17,263 nt of DNA from Thermoleophilaceae bacterium (GTDB lineage: Bacteria > Actinomycetota > Thermoleophilia > Solirubrobacterales > Thermoleophilaceae), in the NCBI GenBank assembly GCA_013813135.1, contig JACCSF010000277.1:1-17263 (forward strand), given 5' to 3'. Both the position numbers and the translations under genes were made by a program. Below, one piece after another: positions 6,593 to 13,209 of the stretch; position 1 is the first letter of the stretch, and each line of letters opens with the position of its first letter. The notes beneath the pieces were generated by a model. It did not search any database. It was given only the letters and a program-made list of their open reading frames with translations, and was not told the DNA's origin.

Positions 6593-6610
6593 CGGGGGCT
6601 CACGCCCCCG
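6593..6610. terminator. G/C hairpin between convergent genes
   Basis: CGGGGGC-TCAC-GCCCCCG is a perfect 7-bp stem with a 4-base loop, 6 bases after the aldo/keto reductase stop and 26 bases beyond the end of the opposing lipoprotein gene. No T-tract follows on either strand. It shares 16 of 17 bases with the core of the hairpin after clpP. Confidence 0.55.
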
Positions 6611-6636
6611 GACCCCCGCGGAGATTGGTCTGCCGG

Positions 6637-7695
6637 CTAGGGTTCCTGCAGCAGGTCCGCGCAGCGCTGGAGCTGCTCGGTGTCCTCGGGACGCGCCTTG
6701 TCCAGGCACTCGGCGTACAGGCGGAGCTGGTCGGCGTCCGTCGATTCGCCGCCTGTCTCCCCCTCCTCGGGCCCGGGCTCCTGCGTCGTCGCGCCGCCCG
6801 CGCCGAGCGCGTTGAGCGCGCCGCCGAGGGAGTCGGTCAGCTTGGAGAGCGGGCGCGAGCGGGCGGGCGCCTCTATCTCCTGGTCGCCGTTGACGTCGTG
6901 CAGCTCGACCGAGAAGACGATGGACCCGCCCTTGAGGCCGCCGAGCCCCGCCCGATCGCTCTCGGGAATATCGAACTCGATGCGGCCGGAGACGCGCCTG
7001 ATCAGTCCGTCCTTCTTGCCGACGTAGACATCGAAGCTGGGGTCCTTGACCGCCTCGCTGAGCTCCTGGATGTCGGCGCCGTTCAGGCGCGGCGGCGCCG
7101 CCTCGCCCTGGCCGCCCAGGGCGCTCGCCGACCTCCGCACGAACCGGTTGAGGTTGCGCATCAGGCTGCCCACGTCGAGCGTGCCGGATACGTGGTCGGT
7201 TTCCACACCCGCCACGTCGGCGTCGCCCTCGTCCTTCGCCTCCGCCAGCCAGGAGCGCGGATCGAGCCCGAGCTCGCTGAGCGGCTGACCGCCCTTGCGG
7301 CTGTTCTTGGCGATCGAGCGGTTCGTCTGGCGCACCTGCGCCGCGGGCTGCTCGTAGTAGACGTCCTGGAACTTCAGGAAGACACGATCGCCGGTGGTGA
7401 GCACCCCGCTCGTGATCGTCTGACCGCCGCCGGAGCCCACCCGCAACTCGATGTCGGCGGAGGGCAGCTTGCCCTCGTTGGTGCGGAACGGCCCCTCCGC
7501 CTCGATCTTGATCGGGTCCTTGACCAGGCCCTTGAGCGAGATCTCGCCCTCGATCTTCAGGTCGGCGCTGCGGATCTCGCCCGAGAAGGCCCTGTCGAGC
7601 AGGTTCTCGACGTCCTCCTGGTCGTCCCCGCCCCCGCACGACGCGAGCGCGCACGCGCCAACAACCACGAGGAGAAGCATCGCGAGGCGGCGCAC
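6637..7695 (-). CDS. Exported lipoprotein, possibly LppX/LprG-like
   Basis: This is a 352-residue predicted lipoprotein. The N-terminus MRRLAMLLLVVVGACALASC is a type II signal peptide with lipobox LASC and lipidation at Cys20, followed by a GGGDD tether. The body alternates beta-type segments (ADLKIEGEISLKGL, DRVFLKFQDVYYEQP, VAGVETDHVSGTLDVGSLM, GLIRRVSGRIEFDIP, SIVFSVELHDVNGDQEI). This resembles the LppX/LprAFG family of cell-envelope lipoproteins that carry lipids, where a V-shaped sheet is followed by a DG-x-x-R-R strand. That assignment is moderate. The C-terminus adds a Gly/Glu-rich linker and a short helical Cys-containing segment (LRLYAECLDKARPEDTEQLQRCADLL). The GTG at 7695 keeps the two arginines of the signal peptide and lies 7 bases after a TATCCT -10. 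It is divergent from the epimerase-domain gene. Confidence 0.78.
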   Translation of the reverse strand: MRRLAMLLLVVVGACALASCGGGDDQEDVENLLDRAFSGEIRSADLKIEGEISLKGLVKDPIKIEAEGPFRTNEGKLPSADIELRVGSGGGQTITSGVLTTGDRVFLKFQDVYYEQPAAQVRQTNRSIAKNSRKGGQPLSELGLDPRSWLAEAKDEGDADVAGVETDHVSGTLDVGSLMRNLNRFVRRSASALGGQGEAAPPRLNGADIQELSEAVKDPSFDVYVGKKDGLIRRVSGRIEFDIPESDRAGLGGLKGGSIVFSVELHDVNGDQEIEAPARSRPLSKLTDSLGGALNALGAGGATTQEPGPEEGETGGESTDADQLRLYAECLDKARPEDTEQLQRCADLLQEP

Positions 7696-7702
7696 GCGCC
7701 GC

Positions 7703-7708
7703 AGGATA
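7703..7708 (-). promoter_or_regulatory. -10 TATCCT, leaderless-type promoter
   Basis: On the minus strand TATCCT is separated by 7 bases from the GTG start at 7695, with no Shine-Dalgarno. The hexamer is close to the TATAAT-like consensus and is the best -10 in this 80-bp divergent region. Confidence 0.5.
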
Positions 7709-7775
7709 GTGGGCGAACTCGTGCACTTTCGGAGCGCCCCCGCAACCCTTCGCCACCATGCTCGTTGTAGTGACG

Positions 7776-9335
7776 ATGCGTCAGTTCAGCCGTACCCTCG
7801 CGCTCGCGGCGGCCGCGACCGTGCTTTCGGCCGCCCCTGCCCACGCCGGGCAGGTTCTCCTCGTCGACGGCAATCGCGCCGTGCACGTGAACGATCCGGA
7901 CGTGCCCTCGAAGGCCGAGATCGCCCTGCCTCCGGCCGGTCGGGCGAGCGCGCCCTTCGACGTGGCCTCGGCGGCGCGCGGCGGGCCCCGCGCTCACGCG
8001 AGCCGGGCCCGGCAGCTCGCCCGCTCCCCTGCGAAGCCGCGCGCTGACCGGCGCGCCGTTTACAACGCGCTCAAGCGCGCCCTGCGCTCGAAGCGGGTCT
8101 CGGCGGCGTCCTACCGGAGCTGGCGCGGCTGGTACGTGAGCGCCGTACGCACCTACCGCGGGCTGCGCGGCGCGCGCCGCGACCAGCTCGGCTACGTGAT
8201 CGACTCGGTCGAGGCGCTCGCGCTCGCGGGCATCCTCAGCCCCACCCGCATGCCGGCCGCCTTCGTGCAGCTGGAGCGCAACCGCCGCTACTGGCGCTCG
8301 CTCCCCTTCCCGGCCGCGCGCGACCAGGTGAGCTTCAAGGGCAGCGAGGTGCTCTACGTCTACTTCCCGGGCGAGGGGCTGCAGCTGCACCCGCTCTCCA
8401 CCTTCAAGAAGGCCAACAACATGCACGGCACCTGCGAGCGCCAGGAGCCGGGCTGCGACCCCGCCGGGCTACGGCGCCTGCTCGACGAGATGGAGAAGCT
8501 CGCCGTGCGCCGCTCGCGCACGTTCATCGCCTGGGAGTACTCGTTCCACTTCGACGGCGGGACGCCGCCGTGGATCAGCGGAATGGCGGACGCCACAGGC
8601 ATCCAGGCCTACGGGCGCGCGGCCGACCTGCTCGGCGAGCCGCACTATCTCGACGTGGCGCGGGAGGCGATCGGCGCATTCGAGACGCTGCCGCCTCTCG
8701 GGGTGCGCACCACCGGCTTCGCGGGCGGCGTGCACTACCTCCAGTACTCGTTCGCGCCCCGCCTCTACATCTTCAACGCCTTCCTCCAGTCGCTGATCGG
8801 GCTGCACGACTTCGGCCGCATCGCCGGCGACGCGCGCGCGACGGAGCTGTTCGAGGAGGCCGAGCCCGAGGCGCGCGAGGAGCTCCCGCTCTCCGACGTG
8901 GGCGACTGGTCGCGCTACTCCTACGCCGGGGCCGAGGCGACGCGCGACTACCACGAGCTGCTGCGCGAGTTCCTCGCCTCGATGTGCACGCGCCGGCTGG
9001 GCGCGCTCTACTGTGACTATGCCGACCGCTACCGCGGCTACCAGGTAGATCCCCCCGAGCTCACCTACATGGGCCCTGAGCTGACGACCGCCAAGCAGCT
9101 CACGCCGATCCGCTTCGAGGTGTCGAAGCTGTCGGCGGTCGAGGCGAAGGTCTACCGCGGAGACAAGCTCGTCTTCTCGCAGCTCGCCACCTTCCGGCGC
9201 GGCGTCGGCGCATTCGCCTGGCGCCCGCGCGAACCGGGTGTGTTCACGGTGCGCCTCGGCGCCAAGGAGCTGCGCACCGGGCTGGGCAAGAAGGACAAGG
9301 CCACAACCGAGATCGAGGTCGAGCCGGCAGGCTGA
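7776..9335 (+). CDS. Secreted D-glucuronyl C5-epimerase-domain protein
   Basis: This is a 519-residue secreted protein. Residues 1-24 are a signal peptide (MRQFSRTLAL, alanine-rich core, AHA-GQ cleavage). After a basic, helical region (about 80-180) comes the C5-epimerase C-terminal-type alpha-barrel at about 250-410. It shows WEYSFHFDGGTPPWISGMAD, the helix YLDVAREAIGAF, YLQYSFAPRLYIFNAFLQSL, then DVGDWSRYSY and RDYHELLREFLASM, all matching the order seen in eukaryotic heparan sulfate and bacterial epimerases. Residues 425-519 look like an added beta-sandwich (FEVSKLSAVEAKVYRGDKLVF, then GVFTVRLGAKEL). Such enzymes invert uronic acids between D-gluco and L-ido in polysaccharides; the substrate here is unknown and no glycosyltransferase is nearby. 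The ATG at 7776 was preferred over 7758 because it starts the signal peptide directly. Confidence 0.85.
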   Translation: MRQFSRTLALAAAATVLSAAPAHAGQVLLVDGNRAVHVNDPDVPSKAEIALPPAGRASAPFDVASAARGGPRAHASRARQLARSPAKPRADRRAVYNALKRALRSKRVSAASYRSWRGWYVSAVRTYRGLRGARRDQLGYVIDSVEALALAGILSPTRMPAAFVQLERNRRYWRSLPFPAARDQVSFKGSEVLYVYFPGEGLQLHPLSTFKKANNMHGTCERQEPGCDPAGLRRLLDEMEKLAVRRSRTFIAWEYSFHFDGGTPPWISGMADATGIQAYGRAADLLGEPHYLDVAREAIGAFETLPPLGVRTTGFAGGVHYLQYSFAPRLYIFNAFLQSLIGLHDFGRIAGDARATELFEEAEPEAREELPLSDVGDWSRYSYAGAEATRDYHELLREFLASMCTRRLGALYCDYADRYRGYQVDPPELTYMGPELTTAKQLTPIRFEVSKLSAVEAKVYRGDKLVFSQLATFRRGVGAFAWRPREPGVFTVRLGAKELRTGLGKKDKATTEIEVEPAG

Positions 9336-9340
9336 TGCCA

Positions 9341-9380
9341 TCCGCGCGCACTCGGCCGAGCCGAGTGCTTGCGGCCAAGC
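9341..9380 (+). repeat. Intergenic hairpin repeat, copy 2
   Basis: The element contains a perfect 9-bp stem, GCACTCGGC-CGA-GCCGAGTGC (9348-9368). An overlapping alternative stem, GTGCTTG-CGGC-CAAGCAC, forms at 9365-9382. The two hairpins share GTGC and cannot form together. It begins 6 bases after the epimerase stop and ends 21 bases before the ArsA ATG. Confidence 0.88.
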
Positions 9381-9386
9381 ACGGAC

Positions 9387-9392
9387 TAGGCT
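9387..9392 (+). promoter_or_regulatory. -10 TAGGCT, leaderless-type promoter for ArsA operon
   Basis: TAGGCT is followed by 9 bases and the ATG at 9402. No Shine-Dalgarno is present in the pyrimidine-rich gap. The arrangement of repeat, -10 and start codon repeats that at 5391-5453. Confidence 0.45.
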
Positions 9393-9401
9393 TGGCCCCT
9401 T

Positions 9402-10610
9402 ATGGCGCCCCGCACGATCCTGTACACGGGGAAGGGCGGCGTCGGGAAGACGAGCGTCGCCGCCGCCACCGCCCGCCGCTGCGCCGCCGCGGGCCTGCGG
9501 ACAGTGGTGCTCTCCACCGACCCCGCGCACAGCCTGTCGGACTCGCTCGAGGCCGAACTGGGCGCAGAGCCGACCCCCGTGAGCACGAACCTGTTCGGGC
9601 AGGAAGTCCAGGCGCAGGAGGAGATGGAGCGCCACTGGAACTCGGTGCAGGGCTGGCTCGGCTCGCTGCTCGAGGAGCGTGGCGTGGACCGGATCGCCGC
9701 CGAGGAGCTGACCGTCCCGCCCGGGATGGACGAGCTCTTCTCGCTGCTGTGGATCAAGCGCCACCACGACGAGGGCGAGTACGACTGCGTGATCGTGGAC
9801 TGCGCGCCCACCGGCGAGACGTTGCGCCTGCTCTCGTTCCCCGACGTCGTGACGTGGTGGCTCGAGCGCATCCTGCCCTCGCAGCGGCGCCTCGCCCCGT
9901 TCGCGCGCACCCTGTTCGACCTGCCGCTGCCGGGCGACGGCGTGTTCAACGACGTCGAGCGGCTGGCGCGCAACCTGGTGGCGATGAACGGTATTCTGCG
10001 CGACCGCTCGCGCACCTCGGTGCGACTGGTGATGAACCCGGACCGGATGGTGGTCAAGGAGGCGATGCGCACCTTCACCTACCTCAACCTGTACGGATAC
10101 CTGACCGACGCGGTGGTGGTCAACCGGCTGCTGCCCGCAGAGGGCTACTTCGCCGCCTGGAGCGAGGTGCAGCGCGAGCAGCTCGACCTCGCGCGCTCCG
10201 CCTTCGATCCCGTGCCGGTGCTGACCGCGAAGTACATGGAGCGCGAGGTTGTGGGCCCGGAGATGCTCGACCGACTCGCCGACGAGGTCTTCGACGGCAG
10301 CGACCCGGCCGCCATCCTGCACACCGAGCTCGCCCAGCAGCTGGTGACCGAAAACGGCAGGGCGACCCTGCGCGTGAGCGTGCCGTTCGCCGAGAAGGGA
10401 GACCTCAGCCTGAAGAAGATCGGGATCGAGGTGATCGTCCGCGTGGGGGCGCAGAAGCGGACTATCATGCTGCCCCCGGCGCTCGCCGCCTATTCCGCCA
10501 GCGGCGCCCGCTTCGAGGACGGCACGCTCGAGATCCTCTTCGAGAAGAAAGAGGCAAACCGTGCGCACCCGGCCGAGCCGGGTGCTTCTGCCAAACGTGA
10601 TGCACACTGA
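9402..10610 (+). CDS. ArsA/GET3-type ATPase with C-terminal HSP20-like domain
   Basis: This is a 402-residue cytosolic P-loop ATPase of the deviant Walker type. The A-loop GKGGVGKTS is at residues 10-18, switch I DPAHS at 40-44 and switch II DCAPTGET at 133-140. A single ATPase domain is followed by a beta-rich C-terminal region (about 325-386) of the ArsA HSP20-like type. There is no duplicated ATPase half, no nearby arsB or arsR-arsC genes and no obvious metalloid-binding cysteine set, so a role as an arsenite pump subunit is unlikely; a GET3-like chaperone or redox-linked role fits better. The last 16 residues are encoded by repeat copy 3 and look unlike the rest of the domain. The gene overlaps the following small gene by 11 bases. 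It is the first gene of a three-gene operon ending in a peroxiredoxin. Confidence 0.92.
   Translation: MAPRTILYTGKGGVGKTSVAAATARRCAAAGLRTVVLSTDPAHSLSDSLEAELGAEPTPVSTNLFGQEVQAQEEMERHWNSVQGWLGSLLEERGVDRIAAEELTVPPGMDELFSLLWIKRHHDEGEYDCVIVDCAPTGETLRLLSFPDVVTWWLERILPSQRRLAPFARTLFDLPLPGDGVFNDVERLARNLVAMNGILRDRSRTSVRLVMNPDRMVVKEAMRTFTYLNLYGYLTDAVVVNRLLPAEGYFAAWSEVQREQLDLARSAFDPVPVLTAKYMEREVVGPEMLDRLADEVFDGSDPAAILHTELAQQLVTENGRATLRVSVPFAEKGDLSLKKIGIEVIVRVGAQKRTIMLPPALAAYSASGARFEDGTLEILFEKKEANRAHPAEPGASAKRDAH
10559..10595 (+). repeat. Intergenic-type hairpin repeat, copy 3 (inside ArsA end)
   Basis: This diverged copy has a perfect 9-bp stem, GCACCCGGC-CGA-GCCGGGTGC (10565-10585). It matches copy 2 except for a T-A to C-G pair exchange in the stem, plus a changed 3' part. 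It lies within the last codons of the ArsA gene and ends 4 bases before the ATG of the next gene. Confidence 0.82.
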
Positions 10611-10860
10611 GCCGCTGCCAGACGACGAGCCGCCGCGCTCGCCCCCGCCGCCACCGCCCCGCGGACGCGGCTTCGACCCGTCGGCGCTGTTCGTGGTGCT
10701 CGAAGGTCTGCGCCGGGCGGCCCCGCGCGAGCTGCAGGGCCAGCTCACCGACCTGATCCGCGAGTTCCTGCTGACGCTGCGCTCGCTGATCGACTGGTAC
10801 CTGGAGCGCCTGGACCAGTCGCGCCGCGAGCCAGAGGTCGAGAACATCCCGATCGACTGA
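10600..10860 (+). CDS. Small proline-rich/amphipathic protein of unknown function
   Basis: I do not recognise this 86-residue protein as a named family. It has an acidic, proline-rich N-terminus with six prolines at 15-20. From about residue 26 to 71 it has a long amphipathic helical stretch (ALFVVLEGLRRAAP, LTDLIREFLLTLRSLIDWYLERLD), and a conserved-looking acidic tail VENIPID. No signal peptide or true membrane segment is seen. Its start overlaps the ArsA stop by 11 bases and its own stop overlaps the peroxiredoxin ATG by one base (TGATG), so it is translated with both. An earlier in-frame GTG at 10561 would add 13 residues read from the repeat and was rejected. It may be a partner or adaptor of the ArsA ATPase; this rests on gene order only. 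Confidence 0.75.
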   Translation: MHTEPLPDDEPPRSPPPPPPRGRGFDPSALFVVLEGLRRAAPRELQGQLTDLIREFLLTLRSLIDWYLERLDQSRREPEVENIPID

Positions 10861-11429
10861 TGTCGGCGAGCTACGACTCCCTCCCGCCCGACCTGCCGGT
10901 GCCGGAGGACGACGGTGCCGCGGATCACCTGAGCGGCACCGTGCTGCCGCCACTGCCGCTGGCGGTCGCCGGCGGCGGGCGGTTCGACCTGCGGGAGGCC
11001 GCGACGATCGGCACCCTGGTGGCCTTCGTCTATCCGCGCACCGGCGCGCCGGGCCAGCCGCTCGTCCCCGGCTGGGACGACATCCCGGGCGCCCGCGGCT
11101 GCACGCCCCAGAACTGCGCCTTCCGCGACCGCCACTTCGCGCTCGCCGGCCTGGGCGCGATCGTGGTCGGAATCAGCGCGATGGACCCGGCCGAGCAGAA
11201 GGCCTTCGCGGAGCGCGAGCAGCTGCCCTACCCGCTGCTCAACGACGGCCCGCTGCAGCTGCGCGACGAGCTGGGCCTCCCCACCTTCGACGTACACGGC
11301 ACGACGCTCTACAGGCGCCTGACCTTCGTGGCCCGCGCCGGGCGCATCGAGAAGGTCTTCTATCCCGTCTTCCCGCCGGACCGCAACGCGGCCGAGGTGG
11401 AGGCGTGGCTGCGCGCCGCATCTACTTGA
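10860..11429 (+). CDS. Peroxiredoxin, BCP/PrxQ type
   Basis: This is a 189-residue thioredoxin-fold thiol peroxidase that reduces hydroperoxides. The core motif GARGCTPQNCAFRD gives the peroxidatic Cys81 and a resolving Cys86 five residues later, the spacing of atypical 2-Cys BCP/PrxQ enzymes. Upstream, FVYPRTGAPG is the family first strand and turn. The segment QPLVPGWDDIP before the cysteine is an insertion that also occurs in a known subgroup. EQLPYPLLND and a late LTFVARAGRIEKVFYPVFPP complete the fold. The ATG overlaps the preceding stop (TGATG), making it the last gene of the ArsA operon. Its stop region overlaps the end of the convergent sulfatase-fold gene by 8 bases. Confidence 0.9.
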   Translation: MSASYDSLPPDLPVPEDDGAADHLSGTVLPPLPLAVAGGGRFDLREAATIGTLVAFVYPRTGAPGQPLVPGWDDIPGARGCTPQNCAFRDRHFALAGLGAIVVGISAMDPAEQKAFAEREQLPYPLLNDGPLQLRDELGLPTFDVHGTTLYRRLTFVARAGRIEKVFYPVFPPDRNAAEVEAWLRAAST

Positions 11430-12915
11430 AGTTCGGCAGCCTCTTCGGGCCCGCGTCCTTCTCGATGTAGCCCCAGAGCCGCTTCACCTGGCCAGGGTTG
11501 CCGGCCGCCACGTTGGCCCCTTCCCTCCCCAGCGAGTAAAGGCGCCTGTCGCGGCCCTGGTTGTCGGAGATCAGCACCCAGCTCGAGTCGCGCGCGGCCA
11601 CGTGGTCGTTGTACGACGCCGTGCGGTAGGTGCGCTTCTGGCTGGGCGGCTCGCCGTCCAGGAGCGGCGACAGGTCAGCCCCATCCATGTGCCCGGGGGG
11701 GTCGTAGCCCAGGGCCGACAGCACCGTGGGGCCGACGTCGTGCGTGGAGGCCCAGTAGCTGCTGCGCTTGCCTTTGGCCTTGCCCGCGGGGTGGCGAATC
11801 ACGAGTGGCACTTGGCTCAGCTCGGTGTGGATCTCCGAGTAGCGCTTGCCCACCCAGCCGTACTCGCCCAGCAGGACGCCGTGGTCGCTGATCAGGACGA
11901 CGAGCGTGTTCTCGGCAAGCCCCAGGTTCGCCAGCCGGTCGAGGAACTTCCCCAGCCAGGTGTCGACCAGCGAGACCTCAGCGGCGTAGAGCTGGCGCAT
12001 GCGGCGCAACAGGCTCTGGCTCAGGCCCAGCGCGCGGTACTTCGCCGCCGGCGTTGGGAACGGCTGGATCGGCTCGAGCCGCAGGCTCGCCGGCCCATAC
12101 AGGTCTCGCAGACGGGTCGGCGCGTCCCACGGCTCGTGCGCGTCGAAGGTGTCGATCACGAGCGCGAACGGCTGGCGTGTCTGCGCCCACTCGACCCAGT
12201 CCATCCCTCCGCGGAAGACACGGGGGGAGAGGTACTCCTCCTCGCTGCGGTCGCGTGGGTTCACCGCAAGGTACGCGGCCATGCGCGGGGCGGACCGAGA
12301 GCCGCGCAGCGATGGGGGCAGGACGCTGTTGAGTTCGGCAGTGGACACCTTGCGCGTGGGCTTGCGCCGCAGCGGGACCTGCCCGTCCACCAGCTCGACC
12401 CGATCGAACTTCCCGCGGAAGCGCTTGTGCACCGGCAGCAGCATGTGCGGGTTGTCCGTGACGTAGCCGGTGACCCAGCCTTTCTCGCGCAGGACCTCTG
12501 TCCACATCTCGCCGTCGCTGCCCACCGGCTCCCAGCCCGGCTGGGGCGGCAGGTCGCGGTACGGGTGCCAGCCGCGAAAGGGGAAGGTCCTGCGGCCGGC
12601 CATGATCGCCCGCCGCGCGGGAATCGTGGGCATGCCCTCGGGGAACGCCCGCGTGAAGTGCAGCCCCTCGCTCACGACCTTGTCGAAGGTCGGGGTGCGC
12701 GCCCGCTTGCCGTAGATGTGGTCCACGCGCAGGCTGTCCATCACCACCACGACCACGTTCATGGCCCCGGTCGGGGCTACGCCGAGCTTGGCCTCGCGGG
12801 CCTGGCCCGCCGCCTTGTCGTCGTTGTCGCAGGCCGCGGCGCTCATCAGCGTCAGGCCGGCGGCGCCCGCGCCGCCGGCCCGGAGCATGTCCCGACGTGT
12901 GAGCTCGTCGCTCAA
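11422..12915 (-). CDS. Tat-exported sulfatase-fold hydrolase with Thr nucleophile position
   Basis: This is a 497-residue protein of the alkaline phosphatase/sulfatase superfamily. TRRDMLRAG at 6-14 is a twin-arginine signal, and AAAC ending at Cys29 could be a lipobox. The metal-site strand VVVVVMDSLRVD (Asp60) opens the domain. The sulfatase signature appears as T97-I-P-A-R101-R-A-I-M-A-G107, with Thr where FGly-forming Cys or Ser is normally found, so formylglycine cannot be made. Metal ligand motif SDHG at 343-346 and the downstream GKRYSEIHTELSQVPLVI are typical, and the FPFRGWHPY block follows the nucleophile. A Thr nucleophile occurs in phosphotransferases such as LtaS, so a phosphodiesterase or transferase activity is possible. 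The start is a TTG at 12915, needed to keep the Tat motif; it lies 5 bases after the upstream gene's stop, suggesting coupling. Confidence 0.85.
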   Translation of the reverse strand: MSDELTRRDMLRAGGAGAAGLTLMSAAACDNDDKAAGQAREAKLGVAPTGAMNVVVVVMDSLRVDHIYGKRARTPTFDKVVSEGLHFTRAFPEGMPTIPARRAIMAGRRTFPFRGWHPYRDLPPQPGWEPVGSDGEMWTEVLREKGWVTGYVTDNPHMLLPVHKRFRGKFDRVELVDGQVPLRRKPTRKVSTAELNSVLPPSLRGSRSAPRMAAYLAVNPRDRSEEEYLSPRVFRGGMDWVEWAQTRQPFALVIDTFDAHEPWDAPTRLRDLYGPASLRLEPIQPFPTPAAKYRALGLSQSLLRRMRQLYAAEVSLVDTWLGKFLDRLANLGLAENTLVVLISDHGVLLGEYGWVGKRYSEIHTELSQVPLVIRHPAGKAKGKRSSYWASTHDVGPTVLSALGYDPPGHMDGADLSPLLDGEPPSQKRTYRTASYNDHVAARDSSWVLISDNQGRDRRLYSLGREGANVAAGNPGQVKRLWGYIEKDAGPKRLPNFK

Positions 12916-12920
12916 CGCCG

Positions 12921-13142
12921 CTAGGAGCCGCGCCTCGAGATGTCGATCGAGCGAATCGCGTGCTCGTCAGGGAGCTTGTCCAGCACCTGACGCAGGATCT
13001 CGTGAACGTCGCGCTCGTCGTGGCCGAAGTCGTCCAGGAGCGACTTCAGCGCGGTCCAGGTGATCTTCAGCTGGGCGGGAGTCAGGTCCAGCCGGTACGC
13101 GATCTCGTCCGGCCCGATCAGGTGAAGCTCGTCGTCGGCCAT
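12921..13142 (-). CDS. Small helical protein of unknown function
   Basis: I do not recognise this 73-residue acidic protein. It begins MADDELHLIGPDEIAYRLDL, followed by two probable helices, TPAQLKITWTALKSLLDDFG and ERDVHEILRQVLDKLPDEHAI, ending in a basic SRRGS. It has no cysteine, signal peptide or membrane segment. The ATG at 13142 was chosen because a TACCCT -10 lies 10 bases upstream and because the codons before it read through a divergent promoter region. The stop lies 5 bases from the TTG of the sulfatase-fold gene, indicating an operon. It is divergent from the EVE-domain gene. The well-formed sequence and its coupling suggest it is real. Confidence 0.72.
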   Translation of the reverse strand: MADDELHLIGPDEIAYRLDLTPAQLKITWTALKSLLDDFGHDERDVHEILRQVLDKLPDEHAIRSIDISRRGS

Positions 13143-13152
13143 AAGCGCTCGA

Positions 13153-13158
13153 AGGGTA
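13153..13158 (-). promoter_or_regulatory. -10 TACCCT for the small protein/sulfatase operon
   Basis: On the minus strand TACCCT lies 10 bases before the ATG at 13142. The leader would be very short and lacks a Shine-Dalgarno. Confidence 0.35.
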
Positions 13159-13162
13159 ACCA

Positions 13163-13176
13163 CCCGCCCGGGCGGG
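13163..13176. promoter_or_regulatory. 14-bp palindrome in divergent promoter region
   Basis: CCCGCCCGGGCGGG is a perfect palindrome placed between the two divergent -10 elements, next to where both -35 regions would fall. It could be an operator controlling both directions, but its simple G/C composition makes chance occurrence plausible. Confidence 0.4.
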
Positions 13177-13196
13177 CGGTCGCGCACGACGGGCAC

Positions 13197-13202
13197 TACG
13201 CT
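13197..13202 (+). promoter_or_regulatory. -10 TACGCT, leaderless-type promoter for EVE operon
   Basis: TACGCT is followed by exactly 7 bases and the GTG start at 13210, with no Shine-Dalgarno. Confidence 0.5.
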
Positions 13203-13209
13203 GTGAGCC

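Noticed and set aside
5384..7759. Very long minus-strand open frame across the aldo/keto reductase and lipoprotein genes
   Set aside because: It has composition typical of a shadow frame, with no domains, and conflicts with two well-supported genes.
7758..7775. ATG at 7758 as the epimerase-domain protein start
   Set aside because: It adds MLVVVT before a complete signal peptide beginning MRQFSRTLAL and has neither a Shine-Dalgarno nor a well-placed -10.
10561..10599. GTG start at 10561 for the 86-residue protein (residues reading RTRPSRVL)
   Set aside because: These codons are the repeat element, not conserved-looking protein; ATG at 10600 is the natural start.
9402..10610. ArsA as an arsenite efflux ATPase
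   Set aside because: Only one ATPase half, no arsB or arsC nearby and no evident metalloid-binding cysteine cluster.
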